From Chitinophagales bacterium (GTDB lineage Bacteria > Bacteroidota > Bacteroidia > Chitinophagales > Chitinophagaceae): DNA of 64,000 nucleotides. A program made the translations under genes and the position numbers. Within the stretch, counting starts at the first letter, position 1, and each line of letters opens with the position of its first letter. This document shows, piece after piece, positions 26,873-36,122 of this stretch. The stretch covers positions 184,384-248,383 of the forward strand of contig JAFLBL010000007.1 of assembly GCA_017303855.1 (NCBI GenBank). The letters run 5' to 3'. A model generated the notes under the pieces. It was not told where the DNA came from. It was given only the letters and a program-made list of their open reading frames with translations, and ran no database searches.

Positions 26873-27961
26873 CTACCGGCTACTAACTAGCTTCACGTCC
26901 GTACTCGCCCCCGCAATCTCCACCTTCATCTCTTCCAGCAACTTCAACGCAGCCAGGTTGATCTCCTGGCGGATGGTAAAAAATTCTTTAATACCAATGG
27001 GAGCCGTATAATAATCGGATACGATCACGATGGCCTGACTGGTGATCTCTGACACATTCACATTAAACTCTTCCACTTCTTTACGCCCTACAATTTTCTG
27101 AAGCCCCTCCACCAGTTTTTCAATGGTAGATGGCGGAGTTTGCAACCCGATTTCCAGCTTCAGGTCACCCCGGCGATGTGAGCGGAGTGAGAGATTGTCC
27201 AGCACACTGTCCACCATTTGCTTATTGGGCACCGTTACATACGTCTTCTGATCCGTACGGATGCGGGTGCTGCGCAGGCCTATCCGTTCCACCGTGCCGG
27301 TAATGGTATTTACTTTCACCAGGTCGCCGGTTACAAAGGGCTTGTCAAAGAAAATGATAAAGGAAGCAATCAGGTTCTCCAGGCTTTCCCGTAAAGCCAG
27401 GGCAATGGCCGCACCCACGATACTCAGACCGGTGAGCAAACCGCCCACATCCTGACCGAACGCGTAACGCAACACCAGCATGATCCCGATAATCACCAGG
27501 ATCACTTTGAAAAAGTCCTTAAAGAAAACAATCAGCTGGTTGTCGGACTGATCCGGCGTTAGATCCGCCTTCTTCTCCAGGATCAGGGCGATAAAATCAA
27601 TGATCCGTAACAGCAGCCCGAACAACGAAACAATCAGTATGATGGTTCCGATACTGTGTATGATCTGTTTAATCGTGAAATTGTATATCGTCTCGTCCAG
27701 CCGGTGCGGAAAATTGAGCTTGTATAAAGCGGCCACCGAAACGAGGATCAGCAGAAAAAAACCAAGCGGTTTCAGTACCAGGCTGGTAAACGCGGGCTTG
27801 TCCACATTCTTCCAGATGCGGTGCACCACGCCGAATAACAAACCGGCAAAATATCGGGAAAGCAGCGGCCGGAACAACCAGGCAAAAAGGATAACCCCGC
27901 AAACAATCAGATAAGTGCGGATAGAATTATCGAACCATATCTCATTCAGAAAATCATTCAT
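26873..27961 (-). CDS. MscS-family mechanosensitive ion channel
   Basis: A 362-residue inner-membrane protein that would open on membrane tension to release solutes on osmotic downshock. N-terminal hydrophobic helices lie near residues 16-34, 64-83, 95-120 and 140-160. The MscS signature GLLTGLSIVGAAIALALRES (pore helix, around 173-193) and the beta domain (DLVKVNTITGTVERIGLRSTRIRT, then VPNKQMVDSVLDNLS) follow. The last five residues are encoded by a short TTAGTAGCCGGTAG-type repeat that continues downstream, so the C-terminus may be slightly altered. It is the first ordinary chromosomal gene after the rhs array. Confidence 0.92.
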   Translation of the reverse strand: MNDFLNEIWFDNSIRTYLIVCGVILFAWLFRPLLSRYFAGLLFGVVHRIWKNVDKPAFTSLVLKPLGFFLLILVSVAALYKLNFPHRLDETIYNFTIKQIIHSIGTIILIVSLFGLLLRIIDFIALILEKKADLTPDQSDNQLIVFFKDFFKVILVIIGIMLVLRYAFGQDVGGLLTGLSIVGAAIALALRESLENLIASFIIFFDKPFVTGDLVKVNTITGTVERIGLRSTRIRTDQKTYVTVPNKQMVDSVLDNLSLRSHRRGDLKLEIGLQTPPSTIEKLVEGLQKIVGRKEVEEFNVNVSEITSQAIVIVSDYYTAPIGIKEFFTIRQEINLAALKLLEEMKVEIAGASTDVKLVSSR

Positions 27962-28004
27962 GCGGAGTAATTAGAAGGCAAAATTATTAAATCAGCGGGA
28001 TAAC

Positions 28005-28835
28005 TTATTTACGCAGGCGGTAAACAGATAACTGAAAAGCGGCTGTCTTGCCCGGCGGCTGCAACGCATATAACCGGCTACCCGTAAAATTGAAGGATAC
28101 GGCATTGGCTAATGCAGCGGGCAGTTTCCATTCATCATAGAGAAAACTGCTGATCTCATACCGGTAGAGCGTATCCCCCTTTGATCCGAAAATATAGTTC
28201 CCGGCCACTTTTACATTCTGCCATTTCAGGATCTGTATATTATTCCGCAGGGAACCGAAATAATCAAATACATAGATGCCGGCGGTGGAATCATAGAGAT
28301 AGACATACTTATTTTCATCGGCGATTTTCACCGGACTGATGGATTTATCCAGCAAGAGCCTGAAATCCGGCGTCTCCTGCAGCAATTTGCCGTCTTCCCC
28401 GATTTTCTTCAGCTTGCTTTCCACTTCATCATATACCCATATTTTGTTGTCATACGACTGGGCAATGGCTTTCGCCTGGAACACATTGTGTTTGCGCAGA
28501 TCAATCGTATTCACCGGGTTCAGGAAACGGTCCAGCATCACCACGGTGGCAAAATCACGGTAATACAACAGTACTTTCAACGGATTCGACACATCAATCA
28601 GTGTGGCCCGCCCGTATTTCCGGATATCATTGTACACGGCCACTGAATCCCCGGCCGCATTGTATTTTTTTACCTGGTTGCGGCTGTCGAGGATGTAAAT
28701 ATTATCGAGGTTGTCCACGGTAAACGCCGCAATATCCCCGCTATACGTCTTTACCAGGCTGAAAGCGGTATCGGTCTGTGCAGAGACCCCGCTGCCTATA
28801 AGTAGAAAAAAAAGTATCGTTACAGCTTTACTCAT
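28005..28835 (-). CDS. Exported beta-propeller-like protein
   Basis: A 276-residue protein with a signal peptide (MSKAVTILFFLLIGSGVSAQ). The mature part has repeats of the type FTVDNLDNIYILDSRNQVKKYN and ENKYVYLYDSTAGIYVFDYFG, the strand pattern of NHL/six-bladed propellers. Specific function unknown. Its start overlaps the stop of lpxH by 4 bases (ATGA), so the two are translated together; it probably depends on the lpxH promoter. Confidence 0.75.
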   Translation of the reverse strand: MSKAVTILFFLLIGSGVSAQTDTAFSLVKTYSGDIAAFTVDNLDNIYILDSRNQVKKYNAAGDSVAVYNDIRKYGRATLIDVSNPLKVLLYYRDFATVVMLDRFLNPVNTIDLRKHNVFQAKAIAQSYDNKIWVYDEVESKLKKIGEDGKLLQETPDFRLLLDKSISPVKIADENKYVYLYDSTAGIYVFDYFGSLRNNIQILKWQNVKVAGNYIFGSKGDTLYRYEISSFLYDEWKLPAALANAVSFNFTGSRLYALQPPGKTAAFQLSVYRLRK

Positions 28836-29611
28836 CCGTTGCGGTAAATTTTATCGCCGTTACCGGTATATGCTTTCAGTTCCATTTGCTCCCCGTCCAT
28901 CACCGCGTAGGTGAAGTACCGGATCCAGTCGCCCAGGTTAATATACCGGCTGTTATCATTCAGACGAAAATCAATGGGCAGGTGTCTATGCCCGAACACA
29001 AAAAAATCGGTCTTTTTTTGCTTCAGTTTCTCCTTACAATAAATCACCAGCCATTCTTTCTCCTCTCCCAGGAATACTTCTTCCGTGGAACCGGTCTGTG
29101 CCCGGCTCCGGCGGCTCATATAATTAGCCAATCCCATGCCAAGCATCGGCGGAAAAATTCCGAAGAGAAACTGCGCAAGCGGATTCCTGAATAATTTTTT
29201 CAGCCGCTTATACCCGTGGTCGCCGGGACCGAGTCCGTCGCCATGTCCCACCAGTAATTTTTTCCCGTTGCGTTCAAATTCCACCGGGGCATAATACACG
29301 GGCATATTGAATTCCTGCTGAAAATAGTTTTTCATCCACATATCATGGTTGCCCACAAAAAAATGCATGGGAATGCCGGCATCGGCAAATTCACCGAGTT
29401 TGCCCAGCAACCGTACAAAGCCCTTGGGTACCACGGTCCGGTATTCATACCAGAAATCAAACATATCGCCCACCAGAAAAAGCTCAGCGGTATCGTCTTT
29501 TATTTCATCAAGAAACTTCACGAGCAGGCGCTCCCGCTCCAGGCTTTTTGCATGGTCGGGGGCACCGAGATGGAAGTCGGAGAGAAAGTAAATTTTTTTA
29601 GCCACGGGCAT
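28832..29611 (-). CDS. lpxH: UDP-2,3-diacylglucosamine diphosphatase (LpxH type)
   Basis: Hydrolyses UDP-2,3-diacylglucosamine to lipid X in lipid A synthesis. All calcineurin-type metal motifs are present in order: DFHLG, GDMFDFWYE, GNHDMW, GHGDG and FGHRHLP. The Met at 29,611 gives a start five residues before the first strand (KIYFLSDFHLG), matching the family; the longer upstream frame of 30 residues has no homology and is not used. Length 259 residues. The family member with a long C-terminal helical part is common in Bacteroidota. It is followed by the propeller gene with a 4-base overlap. Confidence 0.88.
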   Translation of the reverse strand: MPVAKKIYFLSDFHLGAPDHAKSLERERLLVKFLDEIKDDTAELFLVGDMFDFWYEYRTVVPKGFVRLLGKLGEFADAGIPMHFFVGNHDMWMKNYFQQEFNMPVYYAPVEFERNGKKLLVGHGDGLGPGDHGYKRLKKLFRNPLAQFLFGIFPPMLGMGLANYMSRRSRAQTGSTEEVFLGEEKEWLVIYCKEKLKQKKTDFFVFGHRHLPIDFRLNDNSRYINLGDWIRYFTYAVMDGEQMELKAYTGNGDKIYRNG

Positions 29612-29654
29612 TAAAAATATGAACGGTACTGATTTATTAATCCGGATAATCGGC

Positions 29655-30083
29655 TTAGCCGTTCCTGGTCCTGAGGTATTCAAGTATATCTCCTGACGCA
29701 ATTACCGGTCTTCCGCTGGTTTCACCGTTATACCAATAGATCCAGGCCTCCAGGGGCATATCATTGCAAATTACTTCGGTTACTGCCCGGCGATACTGGT
29801 GTTCATGCTCCTCTTCCGCATTCACGCCCTCATAATCATCCAGCTGTCCCATGGCCCAGGAAAATTCGTGACTGTTTTTAATCTGATAAAGTTCACCGGT
29901 AATATAGCGCTCCTCCTCACAGGGAATACCGGCCGGAAAATCCCCCATATCCACTAATATTCCTTTCACTTTTGCATTGCCCACCAGGGTAAAAAAACGA
30001 CTGATATACTCATACGCATGGCTCTGAAAACCACTGCGGAGAGAACCGTAAACAAACAGATTGGAAACCATATGGCTAGTCAT
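29655..30083 (-). CDS. Gamma-glutamylcyclotransferase-like (AIG2/GGCT fold) protein
   Basis: A 142-residue protein with the substrate-binding YGSLRSG near residue 12, GELYQI, and LDDYEGV, where the Glu of the last motif is the usual catalytic acid of GGCT enzymes, followed by the AWIYWYNG strand. These enzymes form 5-oxoproline from gamma-glutamyl compounds. Met at residue 5 (30,071) is an equally good start. Exact substrate is not predictable. Confidence 0.82.
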   Translation of the reverse strand: MTSHMVSNLFVYGSLRSGFQSHAYEYISRFFTLVGNAKVKGILVDMGDFPAGIPCEEERYITGELYQIKNSHEFSWAMGQLDDYEGVNAEEEHEHQYRRAVTEVICNDMPLEAWIYWYNGETSGRPVIASGDILEYLRTRNG

Positions 30084-30109
30084 ACCTAAAAGTACAAAAG
30101 GCGGCTGAC

Positions 30110-30745
30110 TTATGCTTCAACCAGGAATAAATAGACTTCTTTGGGTCCGTGCACCCCTACCACCAATGTCTTTTCAATATCGGCTGTACGGCTGGGGCCG
30201 GTGGCAAAACTGATTAACGATGGAAGATTATTCCCGTATTTATCTTTTATCGCCTGCAGCGCGTCCTTCAGATCATATACCACCTGCGTGGTGTAGGCAA
30301 TACAGATATGCACCGGAGCATACACACTGGTGCTGCGTCCGCTGGCCGTGGAAGCACTTAATACAATTGAACCGGTCCGTGCCACCAGGTATTCACAACC
30401 GGTAATGGCCACATCACAATGAGCCAGATCCGCTTTTACCAACCGGTCTTCAATCTGCGGTACCAAACCCTCAATCAGTTTATCTTCCACACAATACACT
30501 TTCTGCCAGTCCTGCTTACGCACCAGGCTGCCCAGCTGAAAGGCCAGTTCCTGACGATTGATACAAAAAATAAACTTGCCTTGCAGTTTGGAAAACTGTT
30601 CGGCAAATTCCACTTCCGCCTCCTGTTGCAGGGGCTGAAATACCGGTTGTGCCCCTTCACTGTTGGGAAAAGGCAAAGGCGTTGAGTGACTCAACGCCTT
30701 GCGGATTTTTTTCAGTATGTTTTCTTTGGAAGGAGAAACATTCAT
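30110..30745 (-). CDS. lutC: LUD-domain protein, LutC type (lactate utilization)
   Basis: A 211-residue LUD-domain protein: N-terminal ENILKKIRKAL helix, AITGCEYLVARTGSIVLS (around residues 112-130), VVYDLKDAL, and a C-terminal TGPSRTADIEKTLVVGVHGPKEVYLFLVE, the hallmark end of LutC/YkgG proteins. LutABC oxidises L-lactate to pyruvate. LutB is in this window at 52,663 but 22 kb away, and LutA is not seen. It lies 9 bases after ftsH and is likely in the rsfS-ftsH transcript. Confidence 0.85.
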   Translation of the reverse strand: MNVSPSKENILKKIRKALSHSTPLPFPNSEGAQPVFQPLQQEAEVEFAEQFSKLQGKFIFCINRQELAFQLGSLVRKQDWQKVYCVEDKLIEGLVPQIEDRLVKADLAHCDVAITGCEYLVARTGSIVLSASTASGRSTSVYAPVHICIAYTTQVVYDLKDALQAIKDKYGNNLPSLISFATGPSRTADIEKTLVVGVHGPKEVYLFLVEA

Positions 30746-30754
30746 ACAAAATAA

Positions 30755-32863
30755 TTAAGCAACAGGCGTCCATCCGGGGTTGCCGGTCTGTTCACCTGCC
30801 GTGTTATCTTCCGGTGCGGGAGGATTGGAAATAGCCGAGGGTCCTAATGCCGGTTCCACCTGTTCATGCTCCACACCGAGTGATTTTTTTTCTTCATACG
30901 GACGCTTGCCAATCAGCGCTTCCACATCGCTCTGAAAAAGGACTTCCCGTTCCAGCAGCGCGGAGGCCAGTTTCTCCACTTCACCTTTACGCAGGGTAAG
31001 CAGTTCCTTTGTCTTGTCATAGGCCGAATCAATCAGCTTTCTTACTTCCTCATCAATCAGCCGGGCCGTTTCATCCGAATAGGGTTTGGTAAAAGCGGTT
31101 TCCTGCTGCGGATCATAGAAACTGATATTGCCCACTTTTTCATTCATACCATATACCGTTACCATGGAGTAGGCAATCCGGGTAATCTGCTGAAGGTCGT
31201 TCTGGGCACCGGTGGAAATTTTGCCAAAGAAAATTTCTTCACTGGCTCTTCCGCCCAATGTCATGCAGATCTGATCATTCAGCTGATCCGTATTATAGAG
31301 GTATTGTTCTTTCGGCGTGTACTGCGCATACCCGAGTGCGGCCGTACCACGCGGTACAATGGTTACTTTTAATAACGGGTAGGCATGCTCTAGGAACCAG
31401 CCGCAGATGGCGTGACCGGCCTCGTGATACGCGATGATCTTTTTCTCTTCGGGAGATATGATCTTGTTCTTTTTTTCAAGTCCGCCGATTACACGATCCA
31501 CCGCATCCTGGAAATCGGCCATGTCCACCGCCTCTTTATTCTTACGGGCAGCAATAAGCGCCGCTTCATTACATACGTTGGCGATATCCGCACCGGCAAA
31601 GCCGGGGGTTTGTTCGGCCAGTTTATGTATATCGAGTGTTTTGGAGATCTTAATCGGCTTCAGGTGTACTTTGAAAATATCTTCACGGCCTTTCAGATCG
31701 GGTTTGTCAATGGTGATCTGCCGGTCAAAACGCCCGGGGCGCAACAGCGCGGAGTCGAGTACATCGGGACGGTTGGTGGCCGCAAGTACAATAATACCCA
31801 CATCAGTACCAAAACCATCCATTTCCACCAGCATCTGGTTCAGGGTGCTTTCGCGTTCGTCGTTGCTCATCATCACATTCTTACCACGGGCACGTCCGAT
31901 TGCATCTATCTCATCAATGAAGATGATACAAGGCGCTTTTTCACGGGCCTGTTTGAACAGGTCACGTACACGACTGGCACCCACCCCCACAAACATTTCT
32001 ACGAAGTCGGAACCGCTCAGGCTGAAGAAAGGCACCTGCGCTTCTCCGGCTACGGCTTTTGCCAGCAGGGTCTTACCCGTACCGGGAGGACCGATCAGCA
32101 AAGCTCCTTTTGGTATCTTACCACCGAGGTTGGTGTATTTCTTGGGATTCTTAAGGAAGTCTACAATTTCCATCACTTCCACTTTGGCTTCATCCAGTCC
32201 GGCCACATCGGCAAACGTGATATTGACTTTGGTGCCTTTATCAAACAATGTGGCTTTTGATTTACCGATACTGAAAATGCCACCGGGACCACCGCCACTA
32301 CCGGCACCGCCGCCCATTTTACGCATCAGCAGGATCCAGATACCGACAAACAATAAGACAGGCAGAATAAACTGAAGTATTCCTCCAAACCAATCCTTTT
32401 CGGTATCCGCGCGCCATACCATAGGTACCGATGGATTATCGGCATAAAATTTCCGCATATCGTCCTGGAAGGAATCGCCGGAAACAATTTTCATTGTCAT
32501 GTGTGGGCCTTCCTTGGGTACTTTGGCGGTTACGCCTTTACTCTTCAGAATAGAGTCGTATTTATTCAGGCTTTCCGGTTTAAGATACACTTTCACCAGG
32601 TTGCGGTTACTGATTATCCGGTATTGCTGTATATCTCCGCTTTTGAGTATGGTGGTAAATGTTTGCTGATCAATCTCCGTGGTATTGGGTGACAACGGGC
32701 CATAAATCTGCAGCCCGATCAGCACGGCAAATATGATCGCATATACCCAGTAGATGCTGAAGCGGGGCCCTTTTTTAGGCGCCTGGTTCGGATCATCTCC
32801 GCCGGGGCGGTTGCCATCAAATCGCTGCGGTCTTCTTTCGTTTCTGTTTTGTTCTTGTGACAT
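30755..32863 (-). CDS. ftsH: ATP-dependent zinc metalloprotease FtsH
   Basis: Membrane-bound AAA+ protease that degrades membrane and regulatory proteins. Two TM segments (about 36-55 and 162-181) flank a periplasmic domain. Walker A is GPPGTGKT (258-265), Walker [12 protein letters not shown], the second region of homology ends [17 protein letters not shown], and the zinc site is HEAGH in [13 protein letters not shown] with a downstream Asp ligand region. Length 702 is normal; the Pro/Gly-rich N-terminal 30 residues and Gly-rich linker after TM2 are typical of Bacteroidota. Located between rsfS and lutC on the same strand. Confidence 0.97.
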   Translation of the reverse strand: MSQEQNRNERRPQRFDGNRPGGDDPNQAPKKGPRFSIYWVYAIIFAVLIGLQIYGPLSPNTTEIDQQTFTTILKSGDIQQYRIISNRNLVKVYLKPESLNKYDSILKSKGVTAKVPKEGPHMTMKIVSGDSFQDDMRKFYADNPSVPMVWRADTEKDWFGGILQFILPVLLFVGIWILLMRKMGGGAGSGGGPGGIFSIGKSKATLFDKGTKVNITFADVAGLDEAKVEVMEIVDFLKNPKKYTNLGGKIPKGALLIGPPGTGKTLLAKAVAGEAQVPFFSLSGSDFVEMFVGVGASRVRDLFKQAREKAPCIIFIDEIDAIGRARGKNVMMSNDERESTLNQMLVEMDGFGTDVGIIVLAATNRPDVLDSALLRPGRFDRQITIDKPDLKGREDIFKVHLKPIKISKTLDIHKLAEQTPGFAGADIANVCNEAALIAARKNKEAVDMADFQDAVDRVIGGLEKKNKIISPEEKKIIAYHEAGHAICGWFLEHAYPLLKVTIVPRGTAALGYAQYTPKEQYLYNTDQLNDQICMTLGGRASEEIFFGKISTGAQNDLQQITRIAYSMVTVYGMNEKVGNISFYDPQQETAFTKPYSDETARLIDEEVRKLIDSAYDKTKELLTLRKGEVEKLASALLEREVLFQSDVEALIGKRPYEEKKSLGVEHEQVEPALGPSAISNPPAPEDNTAGEQTGNPGWTPVA

Positions 32864-32938
32864 ATAATTCAGTGTGCAGTATTCCTGCTGTTTAATAAAT
32901 AATCCGCCAATTTGTTTGGCCGGCGGAACATTTTAACA

Positions 32939-33364
32939 TTATTCGTCGTGTTCCAGTACCGAGGCATCGCTCCACATTTCTTCCAGTCTGTAGAATTTAC
33001 GGCTTTCGGGATGCATCACGTGTACCACCACGTTTACATAATCGATCAACACCCAGTGCAGTCCGTGATAACCCTCATGATGATAAGGTTTTTCACCACA
33101 GACCAGCAAAAGCTGATCCTGTACATGATCCGCAATGGCGCGGACCTGGGGCTGACTTCCCGCTTCACAGATTATAAAGAAATCCGCTACCGCTTCGTTT
33201 ATTTTACGCAAGTCCAGCGAGACAATATGTTGCCCCTTCTTTGCCTGGATCGCCGCAATAATGGTTTTGATGATTTTTGAATTCCTCGTTAACCTTTTTG
33301 CACTTGCCTGGCTTGTTGCCGGCTCTTTTTTCTTACGGTTGGTCAGTACTGCCAATTGTTCCAA
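32939..33364 (-). CDS. rsfS: Ribosomal silencing factor RsfS
   Basis: A 141-residue protein that binds uL14 and blocks subunit joining when nutrients are low. After a basic N-terminal extension (RKKKEPATSQASAKRL) comes the RsfS domain: IIAAIQAKKGQHIVSLDLRKI, VADFFIICEAGSQPQVRAIADHV, then HHEGYHGLHWVLIDYVNVVVHVM. Upstream neighbour of ftsH on the same strand, 75 bases apart, and divergent from birA. Confidence 0.93.
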   Translation of the reverse strand: MEQLAVLTNRKKKEPATSQASAKRLTRNSKIIKTIIAAIQAKKGQHIVSLDLRKINEAVADFFIICEAGSQPQVRAIADHVQDQLLLVCGEKPYHHEGYHGLHWVLIDYVNVVVHVMHPESRKFYRLEEMWSDASVLEHDE

Positions 33365-33504
33365 ATAGTAGTTGTTATAGATTAAAGTTACCTGCTTACT
33401 GCAGTTGATGAAACGGATTTTCCTGCTTGTTCAACGGGAACTTTTATCCCGCCAGGTCCGCCTGTTTCACAATACTTCTTTACTTTGTCAAAAATAGCAA
33501 TTAA

Positions 33505-34293
33505 TTGTCACAACCATCCCCCGTTGCTCCCTTAGGATTGCCTTTCATTGAACTGCAGTCGGTTGACAGTACCAACAACTATGCCCGCCTGCAAATCCGG
33601 TCTGCCGGCCTGCCGGACAGGCAGGAGCCGGGTACGCACGGCATGGCCTTTTTTGCACATGAACAACTGGCCGGAAAAGGACAACGGGGACGACACTGGG
33701 AGACAGAAAAAGACGCCAATATTGCCCTGAGTCTATTGATAAATCCCAGTGGACTGACCGCCTCCGGACAGTTTAACCTAAGTGCCTGTGTGGCAGTGGC
33801 TGTGGCCGATTTTTTCCGCAAATATGCCGGCGATCAGACAAGGATCAAATGGCCAAATGACCTCTATTGGCAGGACAGAAAGGCAGGAGGCATCCTGATC
33901 GAAAATAGTATTTCCGGAACCGGCGACTGGAACTGGGCCATTGTGGGTATCGGTATCAATATCAACCAGGTCTTTTTCTCTCCCGGCTTACCCAACCCGG
34001 TTTCGTTGCGACAAATCACGGGGCAAAACTTCGACCCTTGCACATTAGCCCGGGAACTTTGCAGTTTTCTGGACGCAGCCTACCGTCGACTATGTACCGA
34101 TGGTTTTCCGGTCATTTATCAAGACTATCTTGCACAGCTGTATAAAATCGGCGAACCCGTGAAACTGAAAAAAGAAAACCGCGTCTTTGAAGCCCTTGTA
34201 AAAAGGGTTACACCTGACGGACGACTCCTGGTGCAGCATGCCATAGAAGAGGAATTTAATTTCGGGGAAGTGGAATGGGTTATCGGATCGTAA
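33505..34293 (+). CDS. birA: Biotin--[acetyl-CoA-carboxylase] ligase
   Basis: Attaches biotin to the carboxylase carrier protein. Motifs: QSVDSTNNYA, the ATP/biotin loop GKGQRGRHW (residues ~55-63), KWPNDLYWQDRKAGGILIEN, WAIVGIGININQ, and a C-terminal SH3-like part. It lacks an N-terminal HTH, so it is a ligase without repressor function. The start is TTG at 33,505, placed just after a TAA in frame; no ATG is available before the first motif. Residues about 31-42 (SAGLPDRQEPGTHG) look several residues longer than usual at this point and are encoded by a GC-rich palindrome, CCTGCCGGACAGGCAGG (33,609-33,625). Confidence 0.9.
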   Translation: MSQPSPVAPLGLPFIELQSVDSTNNYARLQIRSAGLPDRQEPGTHGMAFFAHEQLAGKGQRGRHWETEKDANIALSLLINPSGLTASGQFNLSACVAVAVADFFRKYAGDQTRIKWPNDLYWQDRKAGGILIENSISGTGDWNWAIVGIGININQVFFSPGLPNPVSLRQITGQNFDPCTLARELCSFLDAAYRRLCTDGFPVIYQDYLAQLYKIGEPVKLKKENRVFEALVKRVTPDGRLLVQHAIEEEFNFGEVEWVIGS

Positions 34294-34597
34294 ACAGCTG
34301 CAATAAACTCCTGTCCTGCTCCGCTTTTCGTGCTTCGCATTCAAACCGGTTATTGTGGTAGCCTTTGCGGACTGACTCAACCAGGTAACGCAGCAAAAAA
34401 CCGGTAAATCCATATTGCCTGAACTGCTGCACATGTTTCAGTTCATGACAGACCCAGGCCTGATCTTTCAGAAAATCAACGGACCTGGTTCCATACAAAT
34501 GAATGGTGGAGCCCAGTACCATGGCCACCTGCGGTGAACGGAGTTTCGCCGCGGCGAGACGGGCCAGCCATGAATTTTCTTTAATGCTTATCTGCAT
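34280..34597 (-). CDS. Small DUF4157-like protein with HExxH motif
   Basis: A 105-residue protein with AWVCHELKHVQQFRQYG, an HExxH motif in the context seen in short DUF4157-like proteins of Bacteroidota, followed by a basic FLLRYLVESVRKGY segment and ECEARKAEQD. The acidic residues after the motif could complete a zinc site. No signal peptide. Its 3' end overlaps the convergent birA end by 14 bases. Peptidase activity is unproven. Confidence 0.7.
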   Translation of the reverse strand: MQISIKENSWLARLAAAKLRSPQVAMVLGSTIHLYGTRSVDFLKDQAWVCHELKHVQQFRQYGFTGFLLRYLVESVRKGYHNNRFECEARKAEQDRSLLQLFTIR

Positions 34598-34650
34598 GTG
34601 TTATGGACAATGGAATTCACCAACGGGTTGCATCCGCTGATCTGCCGTCA

Positions 34651-35568
34651 CTATTTCCGCCAGAGCGTAAAGGCCCTGGAAACGGTGAATCCCCATCTGA
34701 ATTGCCCTTTGCCCCATGAAGTAATGGTGCGGGGAATAAAGCGGTTTTCCAGGATCTCCGTTGCATTTGTAAAATTCATCCGGAACAAATGTCCCGCTGT
34801 CTGGTACTCAAAACCGATTCCTAGGGGATTGTAGAATTTAATATTGTTATTTACAGCATAAGCATCCTTACTCGCCTGGTTGCGGAATACCAGGAAATAG
34901 TCAGTCACCAGGTTGAGCTTACCGGGCACCAGCGGCAATTTGATGGCAGCACCCAGGGCAAATATATTCTGCGGATCATACGACACGGCATAACCGCGTC
35001 CCAGGTAAGTAGGACTCAGTTGGAGACTCACATGCCCGATTTTCTTTGCCAGCATCAGCTGGAGAATATTGCTGGAACGATCTCCAAGGTTGTCAAAACT
35101 GTTTTCCTGATCAGGCGTGCTGTTGGCTTTTTGTGCGGCGATAACATGGTTGGCATACACGGCGATGGACAGTGGCCGGGACGGATCGTTCTCCATCTGC
35201 TGTATCAGTTTTTGTTTAATGCCCACTTCATACAATTGCTGCACCGGGCCAGCCCCTTTTGCACGGGCAATAACGAGGTCTGTATTTTTTCCCAGGCCAA
35301 AATGAAATCCGATCCGCACATCGGCCGCATTGTCCAGTCCGAAGAACCGTTTGATTCCGCCATTGCTGCCGGCCAGATCGCCGAAATTATGCGTGATATT
35401 GAAATCCATTTTACCCAGCCCGGTGGTTTCCGTAGTGCGGGCATTGATGGTTTTCCCCGCATTAAAAATACGGACGGTTTTGCCGGCGGATTTTTCTTTT
35501 TGAGGTTCCTGTGCGGTGGCAGTAAGAATCATTAATGATCCTGTGAGAAAGTTGAAATACTTTTTCAT
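34651..35568 (-). CDS. DUF5777-family beta-barrel-like exported protein
   Basis: The Met at 35,568 begins a signal peptide (MKKYFNFLTGSLMILTATAQ); the eight residues upstream in frame are not needed. The mature part shows alternating strands such as GKMDFNITHNFGDLAG, RIGFHFGLGKNTDLVIAR and GYAVSYDPQNIFALGAAIKLP, with an aromatic C-terminus (RWGFTVSRAFTLWRK), as in DUF5777 proteins predicted to be outer-membrane barrels. In other Bacteroidota this family often sits with c-type cytochromes or YceI proteins; no such gene is next to it here. Confidence 0.8.
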   Translation of the reverse strand: MKKYFNFLTGSLMILTATAQEPQKEKSAGKTVRIFNAGKTINARTTETTGLGKMDFNITHNFGDLAGSNGGIKRFFGLDNAADVRIGFHFGLGKNTDLVIARAKGAGPVQQLYEVGIKQKLIQQMENDPSRPLSIAVYANHVIAAQKANSTPDQENSFDNLGDRSSNILQLMLAKKIGHVSLQLSPTYLGRGYAVSYDPQNIFALGAAIKLPLVPGKLNLVTDYFLVFRNQASKDAYAVNNNIKFYNPLGIGFEYQTAGHLFRMNFTNATEILENRFIPRTITSWGKGQFRWGFTVSRAFTLWRK

Positions 35569-35646
35569 GTTGATGGTTTTGTTCTGCTGCACTAATCGTC
35601 TGGTGCCTGATGCAGGTTGCTTACCCTCATTGAAAAAGAACAGGAA

Positions 35647-36117
35647 TTAGCGTATACCGGCCAGTGCCGCCAGTATTTCTTCCGCATGCATTTTACTTTT
35701 CGGCTTTGTAAAAATCTTCAGGATTTTTCCTTTTTCATCAATGACAAACGTGGTGCGTAAAACACCCATGTATTTACGGCCGTACAATTGTTTCTGATCC
35801 CATACCCCATACAAATCCAGTATGGCATGTTCCGGGTCGGCCAGCAGGATGAAGGGAAGCTGATTTCTTTCTTCAAATTTTTTATGCTTTGCCACTTCAT
35901 CCGGACTCACGCCCACTACTTCAAATCCTTTTCTCTTCAGCAAGGCGTGATTGTCGCGCAGGTTACAGGCCTGTACCGTACAGGTGGGTGTCATATCCTG
36001 CGGATAAAAATAGAGTACCAGTTTTTTTCCTTTAAAATCCTTTAATGAAATTTTTTTCCCGTTCTGGTCAAGTCCCGTAAATGCGGGAGCCTTGCTGCCT
36101 TCTTTTAGTGTGATCAT
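35647..36117 (-). CDS. bcp: Thioredoxin-dependent thiol peroxidase (Bcp/PrxQ)
   Basis: A 156-residue peroxiredoxin reducing peroxides with thioredoxin. The active site is LYFYPQDMTPTCTVQACNLRD, with the peroxidatic Cys in PTCT and a second Cys five residues later, the PrxQ arrangement. GVSPDEVAKHKKF and the ATFVIDEKGKI-like RTTFVIDEKGKILKI follow. Full length. The stop lies 6 bases before the end of the M23 peptidase gene transcribed in the same direction. Confidence 0.95.
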   Translation of the reverse strand: MITLKEGSKAPAFTGLDQNGKKISLKDFKGKKLVLYFYPQDMTPTCTVQACNLRDNHALLKRKGFEVVGVSPDEVAKHKKFEERNQLPFILLADPEHAILDLYGVWDQKQLYGRKYMGVLRTTFVIDEKGKILKIFTKPKSKMHAEEILAALAGIR

Positions 36118-36122
36118 ACTGG

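Noticed and set aside
31412..32375. Two long plus-strand open frames opposite ftsH
   Set aside because: Shadow frames of the conserved AAA domain; the products show no domain or start signal.
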